Positions 46,755-57,886 of a stretch of DNA of 64,000 nt are shown here, one piece after another (positions within the stretch are counted from its first letter, which is position 1; each line of letters opens with the position of its first letter). Made by a program: the position numbers and the translations under genes. This DNA is from Cladopsammia gracilis (Eukaryota; Cnidaria; Anthozoa; Scleractinia; Dendrophylliidae), in contig JAJGOT010000194.1 of NCBI GenBank assembly GCA_022457155.1, positions 653,501 to 717,500 of the forward strand. The letters are read 5' to 3'. The notes under the pieces were generated by a model. The model was given only the letters and a program-made list of their open reading frames with translations, made no database searches and had not been told where the DNA came from.

Positions 46755-47090
46755 GTTCAACATCTTGAATGGCCTATTTGATACACTGTTCAGCATTTGT
46801 TGAATGGCCCATTTAATACACTGTTCAACATGTTGAATGGCCTATTTGATACACTGTTCAGCATTTGTTGAATGGCCTATTTGATACACTGTTCAACATG
46901 TTGAATGGTCTATTTGATACACTGTTCAACATGTTGAATGTCCTATTTGATACACTGTTTAGCATTTGTTGAATGGCCTATTTGATACACTGTTCAACAT
47001 TTGTTGAATGGCCTATTTGATACACTGTTCAACATGTTGAATGGACTATTTGATACACTGTTCAACATGTTGAATGGCCGTTGCAGCATC
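46755..47090 (+). repeat. 33-bp palindromic minisatellite, unit 1
   Basis: About ten copies of a unit with CTGTTCAACATGTTGAATGG and CCTATTTGATACA. TTCAACATGTTGAA is a perfect 14-bp palindrome; a CAGCATTTGTTGAA variant alternates with it. Confidence 0.9.
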
Positions 47091-47325
47091 TGTTGATCAA
47101 CACTGAATGATGAAGCGTGTATCATAGGCTTTAAGGTATATCCACATCCATTAAAGTGAATTAGAAAAATAGGACAAAATAGGGGTAAAAAGAAACAAAA
47201 CACACACACGAAGGTCACTGGAAATGCAACCAACGCAGGTAATTTTGTGTGCATTGAGGTGCATTGGATAAATACAGGTAATAAAAATATCTATATGAAT
47301 ATGAATGAGTGTGGAGAGAAAGGAA

Positions 47326-47397
47326 TTCCAGATGGGATTTGAACCCAAGACCTTCCGTATTCTACTCGGGTGCTCTAAAACTGAGCTACTTAGAACT
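47326..47397 (-). repeat. tRNA-like head b, unit 1
   Basis: Minus strand AAGTAGCTCAGTTTTAGAGC (A box) and GGGTTCAAATCCC (B box), about 72 bp. Equivalents: 51586-51655, 55504-55573 and 59408-59477. Possibly another SINE head. Confidence 0.55.
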
Positions 47398-47554
47398 CTA
47401 TTGATGAGTAACTCGACACGTATGCCAACCACAACTCCACAAGTATGCCAATGGACAAGAAATATCACACAAAAACCAAACCCACAAGAACTGCAATCAA
47501 CTCAGGTAATTTGCATGAACTCGATTTATTGAAAGTGCGGTACAGTGAATAAGT

Positions 47555-47915
47555 AAGTTAATATAATATATACAAATCTTTTCTAATATTCGGCTCGACC
47601 ATTAGAAATTGTTTCAGATTTTAAAAAGTTACATCCTCAGTACAGTAATATAATATATACAAATCCTTTCTAATATTCGGTTCGACCATTAGAAATTGTT
47701 TCAGATTTTAAAAAGTTACATCCTCAGTACAGTAACATAATATATACAAATCCTTTCAAATATTCGGCTCGACCATTGTTAGAAATTGTTTCAGATTTTA
47801 AAAAGTTACATCCTCAGTACAGTAATATAATATATACAAATCCTTTCAAATATTCGGCTCGACCATTGTTAGAAATTGTTTCAGATTTTAAAAAGTTACA
47901 TCCTCAGTACAGTAA
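47555..47915. repeat. 90-bp minisatellite in the 3' flank, unit 1 (4 copies)
   Basis: Unit contains AATATAATATATACAAATCC, TATTCGGCTCGACCATTG and AAGTTACATCCTCAGTACAG. The two leftmost copies are slightly shortened. Being in register with codons it reads open on the plus strand, but it is not a gene. Confidence 0.85.
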
Positions 47916-48157
47916 AACTGTCAGTACCGGGATATCAAATTAAGGTGGTTTGCTTCTCCCTGATCTTGGATGTTTGCAGTTTCTCAAATTCATGCTTTGA
48001 ATGCAAGAATGCGGATTTTTGGGACAACAGCTGCAGGTCAGTTTCTTTGGCATCGAAGTAAAGTTCCCTATGTCGATCTCAGTGGTAACGTGTTCTCCAA
48101 GGCATACATTTTCCTCTCACCAGTATAGGCTTCGGCTTGGGTTTTCTAAGTAAATTA

Positions 48158-48658
48158 TCATCGCCTTCCAGTTGAACATGTCCAGACTCCTGGAGGGCAA
48201 GCAAATTCCGAGACCTTGGACAACTTCATTTTGGGTGTCTCTTTCTTCAGCATCCTCTTGAACGTTATCATCTTTCTGCAAATCCGGATTCCATGGGAAC
48301 AGTTTTCTGAGTCTTCGCTGTCAGGCTCATTTTTGTTATGTGGATTTTTAGCAATAACTGGGGCTTCCTTTGCTATTTCAGATCGCTTTCCAGTGGAGCA
48401 TGTCCACATGCCCGGTGGACAAGTACTTTTGGAGTCCTGGGACTGCATTAAGCTGTGTTCTGGGGAGTTGGAAGATGCTATAATCTCTGATCGCTTTCCG
48501 GTTGAGCAAGTCCAGACTCCCGGTGGACAGGCATCATTTTCAGTTGCGAGTGTCTTGGCCAGCTTCAGCTTCGCTGCGATAGGTCCGGCAATGATGTAAT
48601 AAACTTTAAAGGCAGATAAAATAAAGAAAATGGTGGAAACGTACATTAATGACAACAA
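48158..48658 (-). CDS. Secreted Cys-ring peptide precursor, array copy 1
   Basis: 166 residues, single exon. Residues 1 to about 25-29 form a signal peptide (MYVSTIFFILSAF core). Ring peptides follow: CPPGVWTC-STGKR (44-56), CPPGMWTC-STGKR (80-92), CSHGIRIC-RKM (120-130) and CPPGVWTC-STGRR at the C-terminus (154-166). Gly before KR/RR is a typical amidation plus prohormone-convertase site, so the expected product is an amidated CPPGxWTCST with a Cys1-Cys8 disulfide. Stretches before the rings are acidic (TEND, DSEDSEN, SEF), as in cnidarian neuropeptide precursors, which are trimmed after acidic residues. Ring 3 lacks an amidation site. The ring size (six residues between the Cys) equals that of allatostatin C, without other similarity. 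A secreted toxin-like or defence peptide is the alternative. Confidence 0.8.
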   Translation of the reverse strand: MLSLMYVSTIFFILSAFKVYYIIAGPIAAKLKLAKTLATENDACPPGVWTCSTGKRSEIIASSNSPEHSLMQSQDSKSTCPPGMWTCSTGKRSEIAKEAPVIAKNPHNKNEPDSEDSENCSHGIRICRKMITFKRMLKKETPKMKLSKVSEFACPPGVWTCSTGRR

Positions 48659-48984
48659 TATCGATCGATGGACTCGCGTATATGGCGTTTATGTTGGAAA
48701 TGGTTTAAAGGTCTCTTGCTTTCGCTCCTTTTATTCATGATTTACAGCTGCATGAGTGACCTGAATAATATCTTGCTTTTTTTAACAACAGCTGTGTTAA
48801 TAAATTAAACAGCTAAATGTTTAGCTGTACAATAGCATGTTTTGCCTTGTTAAGTGTTAAAACATAAACAAATTATAGCTTAAAGTCACTCGAACAAAAT
48901 CCTCAATAACCAATTGTAGGGCTCGGAAAAGGCCAAACAATAAAAAGTACTTGATTTCTTCATTAGGTCTTGAAAAGTCCTTCT

Positions 48985-49568
48985 CAAACTCATTAATAAT
49001 TCATGACGAGAACACAAAGGAAATCACTACCGTGAAGGAGGTTTTGAAATCGTTTCTTAATTTGCATAGATTTTGGCGATTTTATTCCTTCGTTTTCTCC
49101 GCATTTAACGATCAGTTTGAGAAGCTATATCAAACACTCGAAACAGTGTTTCATCAGATTTCCAAACACCTTGAAGTGGTTTAAAAAAACTCGGCTGCGC
49201 CTCGTTATTCCAATCCACTTCTCGGTGTTTGGAAATCTGATGAAACACTGTTCCTCGTGTTTGATATATTACTTCTCAAACTCATTAATAATTCATGACG
49301 AGAACACAAAGGAAATCACTACCGTGAAGGAGGTTTTGAAATCGTTTCTTAATTTGCATAGATTTTGGCGATTTTATTCCTTCGTTTTCTCCGCATTTAA
49401 CGATCAGTTTGAGAAGCTATATCAAACACTCGAAACAGTGTTTCATCAGATTTCCAAACACCTTGAAGTGGTTTAAAAAAACTCGGCTGCGCCTCGTTTT
49501 TCCAATCCACTTCTCGGTGTTTGGAAATCTGATGAAACACTCTTCCTCGTGTTTGATATATTACTTGA
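48985..49568 (+). repeat. Partial-foldback repeat, two tandem copies, unit 1
   Basis: Copies at about 48985-49270 and 49275-49568 are nearly identical; units 2 and 3 have one copy and unit 4 none (TCTTGAAAAGTCCTCGAAATTT near 61582 is the empty site). Contains GTGTTTCATCAGATTTCC and its inverse. Confidence 0.8.
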
Positions 49569-50064
49569 AATTTAGGACTTTATATACGCCCTATCACTTT
49601 TCTGATAAATTAAATGATTTTGCTACGAAAAATTTGACCACAAGCGACTTTTAAAATCCGAAAAAAAACTAGCGAAAATGTCGGCATAATACGTGAATGG
49701 GTACATGAAGCAAACTTGTAATCTTTGCCTCGATTTCATGCACCAGGGGACAAGGTGTTTGGATTTCGTAAATAAAACGTAGTCCTTGAAAGCTAGTTTT
49801 TGTCTTTGAAAAGTCCTTGAAAAGTCGTTGAATTTTATTTGTCTGAAGTTGTACGAACCATGATTTAAGTTGGTTTGCTTCTCCAAGAATGCGGAGGATG
49901 GTAGAACAGTAGGACGAACAGTAGGTTTTCTTTTCCATATTTATAGTAAAGTTCCCCATGTCGATCTGGTTGCATGTTCAACATTTTGTTCCGCAAGGCA
50001 CCCATGCATTTTGCTCTCTTATCGGTGTTTAAGCTTCATCGTGGACTTTTTATAAAATACGTTT

Positions 50065-50130
50065 TCATCGCCTTCCAGTCAAACATGTCCAAACTCCTTG
50101 AGGACAAGCATCTGTCGAGGCCTGGGACTA
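50065..50130 (-). pseudogene. 3'-end fragment of a second peptide precursor, unit 1
   Basis: Minus strand reads TDACPQGVWTC-LTGRR then stop, preceded by nothing like the rest of the gene. Its own 3' flank (the GCGGAGGATGGTAGAACAG stretch near 49892) parallels the intact gene's 3' flank. A relic. Confidence 0.7.
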
Positions 50131-50695
50131 CCTTAACCTAAATGTGAAATTTATAAGCGTCCCGGACTCTTATTGCAGGATTTACGGTACTCCCTTCTAG
50201 TTTGCTGTAAACAACACCTTGCAATTGATGGAAAGGGTGCTTTAAGCAAAACGCTGGTACAAGTACGGTATAGTTGGTGTGAACAGTGAAATGAGGACAT
50301 AACTTATGATTATGCCTGAAAACAGTTCCAATTCTTTGAATGGGATTTGAACTTGCGAATTTCCCCTCTGTAGACTAGCGTTCTACCAACTAAGGGGGAG
50401 GTATAACCGAAATCATGTTGTGTTACCAATGTCAGAAGAGTGAGTGCTTTTCTTTCTTTGTCTCATAGCCTTGGTTGATTGAGACTTGTGTGACTTATTT
50501 TAATTCATTTTCATAGCGATCATTCAGCGCGTTGGAGCCGGACACAAGTGCACAACAACAGGATTGTTGCCTGGTTTGATTGAAGGGAATAACAGACGGC
50601 AACAGCTTGTTGAATGAGTAGAAAACACATTCAACATTTTAAAACGATTGACTGAGGTAGTTCGACAAATTTATTTATTTTTTTGCACAAATAAA

Positions 50696-50764
50696 GCCTA
50701 TGGTTAGCTCAGTCGATAGAGCGCCAGTCTGCTGAGCGGAAGCGGTCGTGGGTTCGAATCCCGG

Positions 50765-50800
<36 letters not shown>

Positions 50801-51112
50801 CGAAGGTGCTGCCTTTGCTATGACATCTCAAAACAAAATGATTAGACCTTCACGTGGCTCCGGGATGACTACGTAGAAATGGCGGTCCCGTCTCCAATGG
50901 GGACGTAAAAGAACCACTGAAGACTTATGTAACAAAATCCTGGTCAGTGCCAGTGTTCATGGGTGGGGTGGGGGAGATGAGATCAACAATGGACCGATAG
51001 CGGCTGCCTGAGGCGCCTTCATAAGCTGACGTCCGATCTCATTCTCATAAATGTATGTAAAGCGCCATGAGACATGTGATATGTGCGCTATATAAGTCTC
51101 TTTTTATTTATC
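50696..51112 (+). mobile_element. tRNA-derived SINE, unit 2
   Basis: Full-length version, including the GGACCGATAGCGGCTGCCTG segment missing in unit 1. A and B boxes intact. Confidence 0.85.
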
Positions 51113-51340
51113 TGTTCAACATGTTGAATGGCCTATTTGATACACTGTTCAGCATGTTGAATGGCCCATTTGATACACTGTTCAGCATTTGTTGAATGGC
51201 CTATTTGATACACTGTTCAACATGTTGAATGGCCCATTTGATACACTGTTCAGCATTTGTTGAATGGCCTGTTTGATACACTGTTTAACATGTTGAATGG
51301 ACTATTTGATACACTGTTCAACATGTTGAATGGCCGTTGC
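51113..51340 (+). repeat. 33-bp palindromic minisatellite, unit 2
   Basis: About seven copies, fewer than in unit 1; contains the same alternating AACATGTTGAA / AGCATTTGTTGAA variants. Confidence 0.9.
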
Positions 51341-51799
51341 AACATCTGTTGATCAACGCTGAATGATGAAGCGTATATCATAGGCTTAAGGTATATCCAC
51401 ATCCATTAAAGTGAATTAGAAAAATAGGACAAAATAGGGGTAAAAAGAAACAAAACACACACACGAAGGTCACTGGAAATGCAACCAACGCAGGTCATTT
51501 TGTGTGCATTGAGGTGCATTCAATAAATAGAGGTGATAAAAATATCTATATGAATATGAATGAGTGTGGAGAGAAAGGAATTCCAGATGGGATTTGAACC
51601 CAAGACCTTCCGTATTCTAGTCGGGTGCTCTAAAACTGAGCTACTTAGAACTCTAGTGATGAGTAACTCGACAAGTATGCCAACCACAAGTATGCCAATG
51701 GACAAGAAATATCACACAAAAACGAAACCCACAAGAACTGCAATCAACTCGGGTAATTTGCATGAACTCAATTTATTGAAAGTGCGGTACAGTGAATAA

Positions 51800-52078
51800 G
51801 TAAGTTAATATAATATATACAAATCCTTTCTAATATTCGGCTCGACCATTGTTAGAAATTGTTTCAGATTTTAAAAAGTTACATCCTCAGTACAGTAATA
51901 TAATATATGCAAATCCTTTCAAATATTCGGCTCGACCATTGTTAGAAATTGTTTCAAATTTTAAAAAGTTACATCCTCAGTACAGTAATATAATATATAC
52001 AAATCCTTTCAAATATTCGGCTCGACCATTGTTAGAAATTGTTTCAGATTTTAAAAAGTTGCATCCTCAGTACAGTAA
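51800..52078. repeat. 90-bp minisatellite, unit 2 (3 copies)
   Basis: Three copies; the middle copy has ATATATGCAAATCC and TTTCAAATTTT variants that recur in units 3 and 4. Confidence 0.85.
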
Positions 52079-52320
52079 AACTGTCAGTACCGGGATATCA
52101 AATTAAGGTGGTTTGCTTCTCCCGGATCTTGGATGTTTGCAGTTTCTCAAATTCATGCTTTGAATGCAAGAATGCGGATTTTTGGGACAACAGCTGCAGG
52201 TCAGTTTCTTTGGCATCGAAGTAAAGTTCCCTATGTCGATCTCAGTGGTAACGTGTTCTCCAAGGCATACATTTTCCTCTCACCAGTATAGGCTTCAGCT
52301 TGGGTTTTCTAAGTAAATTA

Positions 52321-52821
52321 TCATCGCCTTCCAGTTGAACATGTCCAGGCTCCTGGAGGGCAAGCAAATTCCGAGACCTTGGACAACTTCATTTTGGGTG
52401 TCTCTTTCTTCAGCATCCTCTTGAACATTCTCATCTTTCTGCAAATCCGGATTCCATGGGAACAGTTTTCTGAGTCTTCGCTGTCAGGCTCATTTTTGTT
52501 ATGTGGAGTTTTAGCAATAACTGGGGCTTCCTTTGCTATTTCAGATCGCTTTCCAGTGGAGCATGTCCACATGCCCGGTGGACAAGTACTTTTGGAGTCC
52601 TGGGACTGCATTAAGCTGTGTTCTGGGGAGTTGGAAGATGCTATAATCTCTGATCGCTTTCCGGTTGAGCAAGTCCAGACTCCCGGTGGACAGGCATCAT
52701 TTTCAGTTGCGAGTGTCTTGGCCAGCTTCAGCTTCGCTGCGATAGGTCCGGCAATGATGTAATAAACTTTAAAGGCAGATAAAATAAAGAAAATGGTGGA
52801 AACGTACATTATTGACAACAA
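52321..52821 (-). CDS. Secreted Cys-ring peptide precursor, array copy 2
   Basis: 166 residues with the same layout as copy 1: signal peptide, rings CPPGVWTC-STGKR, CPPGMWTC-STGKR, CSHGIRIC-RKM and C-terminal CPPGAWTC-STGRR. The last ring has Ala for Val. Other changes are MLSIMY in the leader, AKTPHN in a spacer and KMRMFKR after ring 3. Confidence 0.8.
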   Translation of the reverse strand: MLSIMYVSTIFFILSAFKVYYIIAGPIAAKLKLAKTLATENDACPPGVWTCSTGKRSEIIASSNSPEHSLMQSQDSKSTCPPGMWTCSTGKRSEIAKEAPVIAKTPHNKNEPDSEDSENCSHGIRICRKMRMFKRMLKKETPKMKLSKVSEFACPPGAWTCSTGRR

Positions 52822-53149
52822 TATCGATCGATGGACTCGCGTATATGGCGTTTATGTTGGAAATGGTTTAAAGGTCTCTTGCTTTCGCTCCTTTTATTCA
52901 TGATTTACAGCTGCATGAGTGACCTGAATAATATCTTGCTTTTTTTAACAACAGCTGTGTTAATAAATTAAACAGCTAAATGTTTAGCTGTACAATAGCA
53001 TGTTTTGCCTTGTTAAGTGTTAAAACATAAACAAATTATAGCTTAAAGTCACTCGAACAAAATCCTCAATAACCAATTGTAGGGCTCGGAAAAGGCCCAA
53101 CAATAAAAAGTACTTGATTTCTTCATTTCATTCTTGAAAAGTCCTTCTC

Positions 53150-53438
53150 AAACTCATTAATAATTCATGACGAGAACACAAAGGAAATCACTACCGTGAA
53201 GGAGGTTTTGAAATCGTTTCTTAATTTGCATAGATTTTGGCGATTTTATTCCTTCGTTTTCTCCGCATTTAACGATCAGTTTGAGAAGCTATATCAAACA
53301 CTCGAAACAGTGTTTCATCAGATTTCCAAACACCTTGAAGTGGTTTAAAAAAACTCGGCTGCGCCTCGTTTTTCCAATCCACTTCTCGGTGTTTGGAAAT
53401 ATGATGAAACACTGTTCCTCGTGTTTGATATATTACTT
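53150..53438 (+). repeat. Partial-foldback repeat, unit 2
   Basis: Single copy, inserted after TTGAAAAGTCC, with a TCCGCATTTAACGATCAG block and inverted half. Confidence 0.75.
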
Positions 53439-53982
53439 GAAATTTAGGACTTTATATACGCCCTATCACTTTTCTGATAAATTAAATGATTTTGCTACGA
53501 AAAATTTGACCACAAGCGACTTTTAAAATCCGAAAAAAAACTAGCGAAAATGTCGGCATAATACGTGAATGGGTACATGAAGCAAAATTGTAATCTTTGC
53601 CTCGATTTCATGCACCAGGGGACAAGGTGTTTGGATTTCGTAAATAAAACGTAGTCCTTGAAAGCTAGTTTTTGTTTTTGAAAAGTCCTTGAAAAGTCGT
53701 TGAATTTTATTTGTCTGAAGTTGTACGAACCATGATTTAAGTTGGTTTGCCTCTCCTGGATTTTGTATCTTTGGCAGTCTCTCGAATTCATGTTTTGAGT
53801 ACAAGAATGCGGAGGATGGTAGAACAGTAGGACGAACAGTAGGTTTTCTTTTCCATATTTATAGTAAAGTTCCCCATGTCGATCTGGTTGCATGTTATAT
53901 ATTTTGTTCCGCAAGGCACCCATGCATTTTGCCCTCTCATCAGTGTTTAAGCTTCAGCGTGGATTTTTTATAAAGTAAATTT

Positions 53983-54050
53983 TCATCGCCTTCCAGCCAA
54001 ACATGTCCAAACTCCTTGAGGACAAGCATCTGTCGAGGCCTGGGACAACC
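53983..54050 (-). pseudogene. 3'-end fragment of a second peptide precursor, unit 2
   Basis: Reads TDACPQGVWTC-LAGRR then stop; Thr changed to Ala before the GRR. Confidence 0.7.
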
Positions 54051-54613
54051 TGAACCTAAATGTGAAATTTATAAGCGTCCCGGACTCTTATTGGAGGATT
54101 TACGGTACTCCCTTCTAGTTTGATGTAAACAACACCTTGCAATTGATGGAAGGGGTGCTTTAAGCAAAACGCTGGTACAAGTACGGTATAGTTGGTGTGA
54201 ACAGTGAAATGAGGACATAACTTATGATTATGCTTGAAAACAGTTCCAATTCTTTGAATGGGATTTGAACTTGCGACTTTCCTCTCTGTAGACTAGCATT
54301 CTACCAACTAAGGGGGAGGTATAACCGAAATCATGTTGTGTTACCAATGTCAGAAGAGTGAGTGCTTTTCTTTCTTTGTCTCATAGCCTTGGTTGATTGA
54401 GACTTGTGTGACTTATTTTAATTCATTTTCATAGCGATCATTCAGCGCGTTGGAGCCGGACACAAGTGCACAACAACAGGATTGTTGCCTAGTTTGATTG
54501 AAGGAAATAACAGACGGCAACAGCTTGTTGAATGAGTAGAAAACACATTCAACATTTTAAAACGATTGACTGAGGTAGTTCAACAAATTAATTTATTTTT
54601 TTGCACAAATAAA

Positions 54614-54682
54614 GCCTATGGTTAGCTCAGTCGATAGAGCGCCAGTCTGCTGAGCGAAAGCGGTCGTGGGTTCGAATCCCGG

Positions 54683-54718
<36 letters not shown>

Positions 54719-55030
54719 CGAAGGTGCTGCCTTTGCTATGACATCTCAAAACAAAATGATTAGACCTTCACGTGGCTCCGGGATGACTACGTAGAAATGG
54801 CGGTCCCGTCTCCGATGGGGACGTAAAAGAACCACTGAAGACTTATGTAACAAAATCCTGGTCAGTGCCAGTGTTCATGGGTGGGGTGGGGGAGATGAGA
54901 TCAACAATGGACCGATAGCGGCTGCCTGAGGCGCCTTCATAAGCTGACGTCCGATCTCATTCTCATAAATGTATGTAAAGCGCCATGAGACATGTGATAT
55001 GTGCGCTATATAAGTCTCTTTTTATTTATC
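54614..55030 (+). mobile_element. tRNA-derived SINE, unit 3
   Basis: As unit 2, with a single difference in the head (GAGCGAAAGCGG). Confidence 0.85.
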
Positions 55031-55258
55031 TGTTCAACATGTTGAATGGCCTATTTGATACACTGTTCAGCATGTTGAATGGCCCATTTGATACACTGTT
55101 CAGCATTTGTTGAATGGCCTATTTGATACACTGTTCAACATGTTGAATGGCCCATTTGATACACTGTTCAGCATTTGTTGAATGGCCTGTTTGATACACT
55201 GTTTAACATGTTGAATGGACTATTTGATACACTGTTCAACATGTTGAATGGCCGTTGC
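55031..55258 (+). repeat. 33-bp palindromic minisatellite, unit 3
   Basis: Same copy order as unit 2. Confidence 0.9.
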
Positions 55259-55717
55259 AACATCTGTTGATCAACACTGAATGATGAAGCGTATATAATA
55301 GGCTTAAGGTATATCCACATCCATTAAAGTGAATTAGAAAAATAGGACAAAATAGGGGTAAAAAGAAACAAAACACACACACGAAGGTCACTGGAAATGC
55401 AACCAACGCAGGTCATTTTGTGTGCATTGAGGTGCATTCAATAAATAGAGGTGATAAAAATATCTATGTGAATATGAATGAGTGTGGAGAGAAAGGAATT
55501 CCAGATGGGATTTGAACCCAAGACCTTCCGTATTCTAGTCGGGTGCTCTAAAACTGGGCTACTTAGAACTCTAGTGATGAGTAACTCGACAAGTATGCCA
55601 ACCACAAGTATGCCAATGAACAAGAAATATCACACAAAAACGAAACCCACAAGAACTGCAATCAACTCGGGTAATTTGCATGAACTCAATTTATTGAAAG
55701 TGCGGTACAGTGAATAA

Positions 55718-55996
55718 GTAAGTTAATATAATATATACAAATCCTTTCTAATATTCGGCTCGACCATTGTTAGAAATTGTTTCAGATTTTAAAAAGTTAC
55801 ATCCTCAGTACAGTAATATAATATATGCAAATCCTTTCAAATATTCGGCTCGACCATTGTTAGAAATTGTTTCAAATTTTAAAAAGTTACATCCTCAGTA
55901 CAGTAATATAATATATACAAATCCTTTCAAATATTCGGCTCGACCATTGTTAGAAATTGTTTCAGATTTTAAAAAGTTGCATCCTCAGTACAGTAA
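55718..55996. repeat. 90-bp minisatellite, unit 3 (3 copies)
   Basis: Matches unit 2 copy for copy. Confidence 0.85.
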
Positions 55997-56238
55997 AACT
56001 GTCAGTACCGGGATATCAAATTAAGGTGGTTTGCTTCTCCCGGATCTTGGATGTTTGCAGTTTCTCAAATTCATGCTTTGAATGCAAGAATGCGGATTTT
56101 TGGGACAACAGCTGCAGGTCAGTTTCTTTGGCATCGAAGTAAAGTTCCCTATGTCGATCTCAGTGGTAACGTGTTCTCCAAGGCATACATTTTCCTCTCA
56201 CCAGTATAGGCTTCAGCTTGGGTTTTCTAAGTAAATTA

Positions 56239-56739
56239 TCATCGCCTTCCAGTTGAACATGTCCAGGCTCCTGGAGGGCAAGCAAATTCCGAGACCTTGG
56301 ACAACTTCATTTTGGGTGTCTCTTTCTTCAGCATCCTCTTGAACATTCTCATCTTTCTGCAAATCCGGATTCCATGGGAACAGTTTTCTGAGTCTTCGCT
56401 GTCAGGCTCATTTTTGTTATGTGGAGTTTTAGCAATAACTGGGGCTTCCTTTGCTATTTCAGATCGCTTTCCAGTGGAGCATGTCCACATGCCCGGTGGA
56501 CAAGTACTTTTGGAGTCCTGGGACTGCATTAAGCTGTGTTCTGGGGAGTTGGAAGATGCTATAATCTCTGATCGCTTTCCGTTTGAGCAAGTCCAGACTC
56601 CCGGTGGACAGGCATCATTTTCAGTTGCGAGTGTCTTGGCCAGCTTCAGCTTCGCTGCGATAGGTCCGGCAATGATGTAATAAACTTTAAAGGCAGATAA
56701 AATAAAGAAAATGGTGGAAACGTACATTATTGACAACAA
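56239..56739 (-). CDS. Secreted Cys-ring peptide precursor, array copy 3
   Basis: 166 residues. Ring 1 is followed by SNGKR instead of STGKR, so its predicted amidated peptide would end in Asn instead of Thr. Ring 2 CPPGMWTC, ring 3 CSHGIRIC and C-terminal CPPGAWTC-STGRR are as in copy 2. Leader and spacers are otherwise identical to copy 2. Confidence 0.8.
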   Translation of the reverse strand: MLSIMYVSTIFFILSAFKVYYIIAGPIAAKLKLAKTLATENDACPPGVWTCSNGKRSEIIASSNSPEHSLMQSQDSKSTCPPGMWTCSTGKRSEIAKEAPVIAKTPHNKNEPDSEDSENCSHGIRICRKMRMFKRMLKKETPKMKLSKVSEFACPPGAWTCSTGRR

Positions 56740-57047
56740 TATCGATCGATGGACTCGCGTATATGGCGTTTATGTTGGAAATGGTTTAAAGGTCTCTTGC
56801 TTTCGCTCCTTTTATTCATGATTTACAGCTGCATGAGTGACCTGAATAATATCTTGCTTTTTTAACAACAGCTGTGTTAATAAATTAAACAGTAGCATGT
56901 TTTGCCTTGTTAGGTGTTAAAACATAAACAAATTATAGCTTAAAGTCACTCGAACAAAATCCTCAATAACCAATTGTAGGGCTCGGAAAAGGCCAAACAA
57001 TAAAAAGTACTTGATTTCTTCATTAGGTCTTGAAAAGTCCTTCTCAA

Positions 57048-57332
57048 ACTCATTAATAATTCATGACGAGAACACAAAGGAAATCACTACCGGGAAGGAG
57101 GTTTTGAAATCGTTTCTTAATTTGCATAGATTTTGGCGATTTTATTCCTTCGTTTTCTCCGCATTTAACGATCAGTTTGAGAAGCTATATCAAACACTCG
57201 AAACAGTGTTTCATCAGATTTCCAAACACCTTGAAGTGGTTTAAAAAACTCGGCTGCGCCTCGTTTTTCCAATCCACTTCTCGGTGTTTGGAAATCTGAT
57301 GAAACACTCTTCCTCGTGTTTGATATATCACT
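57048..57332 (+). repeat. Partial-foldback repeat, unit 3
   Basis: Single copy; one A of the poly-A run in the loop is missing relative to unit 2. Confidence 0.75.
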
Positions 57333-57886
57333 TGAAATTTAGGACTTTATATACGCCCTATCACTTTTCTGATAAATTAAATGATTTTGCTACGAAAAAT
57401 TTGACCACAAGCGACTTTTAAAATCCGAAAAAAACTAGCGAAAATGTCGGCATAATACTTGAATGCGTACATGAAGCAAAATTGTAATCTTTGCCTCGAT
57501 TTCATGCACCAGGGGACAAGGTGTTTGGATTTCGTAACTAAAACGTAATCCTTGAAAGCTAGTTTTTGTCTTTGAAAAGTCCTTGAAAAGTCGTTGAATT
57601 TTATTTGTCTGAAGTTGTACGAACCATGATTTAAGTTGGTTTGCTTCTCCTGGATTTTGTAAAAAAAAGTATGTTTGGCAGTCTCTCGAATTCATGTTTT
57701 GAGTACAAGAATGCGGAGGATGGTAGAACAGTAGGACGAACAGTAGGTTTTCTTTTCCATATTTATAGTAAAGTTCCCCATGTCGATCTGGTTGCATGTT
57801 CAACATTTTGTTCCGCAAGGCACCCATGCATTTTGCCCTCTTATCAGTGTTTAAGCTTCATCGTGGACTTTTTATAAAATAAATTT

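Larger units (their letters stand above)
45859..50132. repeat. Peptide-gene array, unit 1
   Basis: In order: AACCTAAATGTG start, tRNA-like head, SINE, palindromic minisatellite, second tRNA-like head, 90-bp minisatellite (4 copies), intact precursor gene, duplicated foldback, and the 3' fragment of a second precursor. About 4.27 kb, longer than units 2-4 because the foldback element is doubled. Confidence 0.85.
50133..54048. repeat. Peptide-gene array, unit 2
   Basis: About 3.92 kb with the same order of parts as unit 1, a single foldback copy and three copies of the 90-bp minisatellite. Confidence 0.85.

Noticed and set aside
48216..48599. 127-codon open frame on the plus strand opposite each peptide gene (also 52379, 56297, 60201)
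   Set aside because: It is the exact antisense of the precursor; its conservation follows from the real gene and recent duplication. No signal or domain of its own.
48951..49184. 77-codon frame with FSNSLIIHDENTKE in the array
   Set aside because: Lies inside the dispersed foldback repeat, which occurs inverted at 7600-7890 and is non-coding in character.
51849..52106. Repetitive 85-codon frame in the 3' flank of peptide genes
   Set aside because: It is the 90-bp minisatellite read in frame; a period divisible by three keeps it open.
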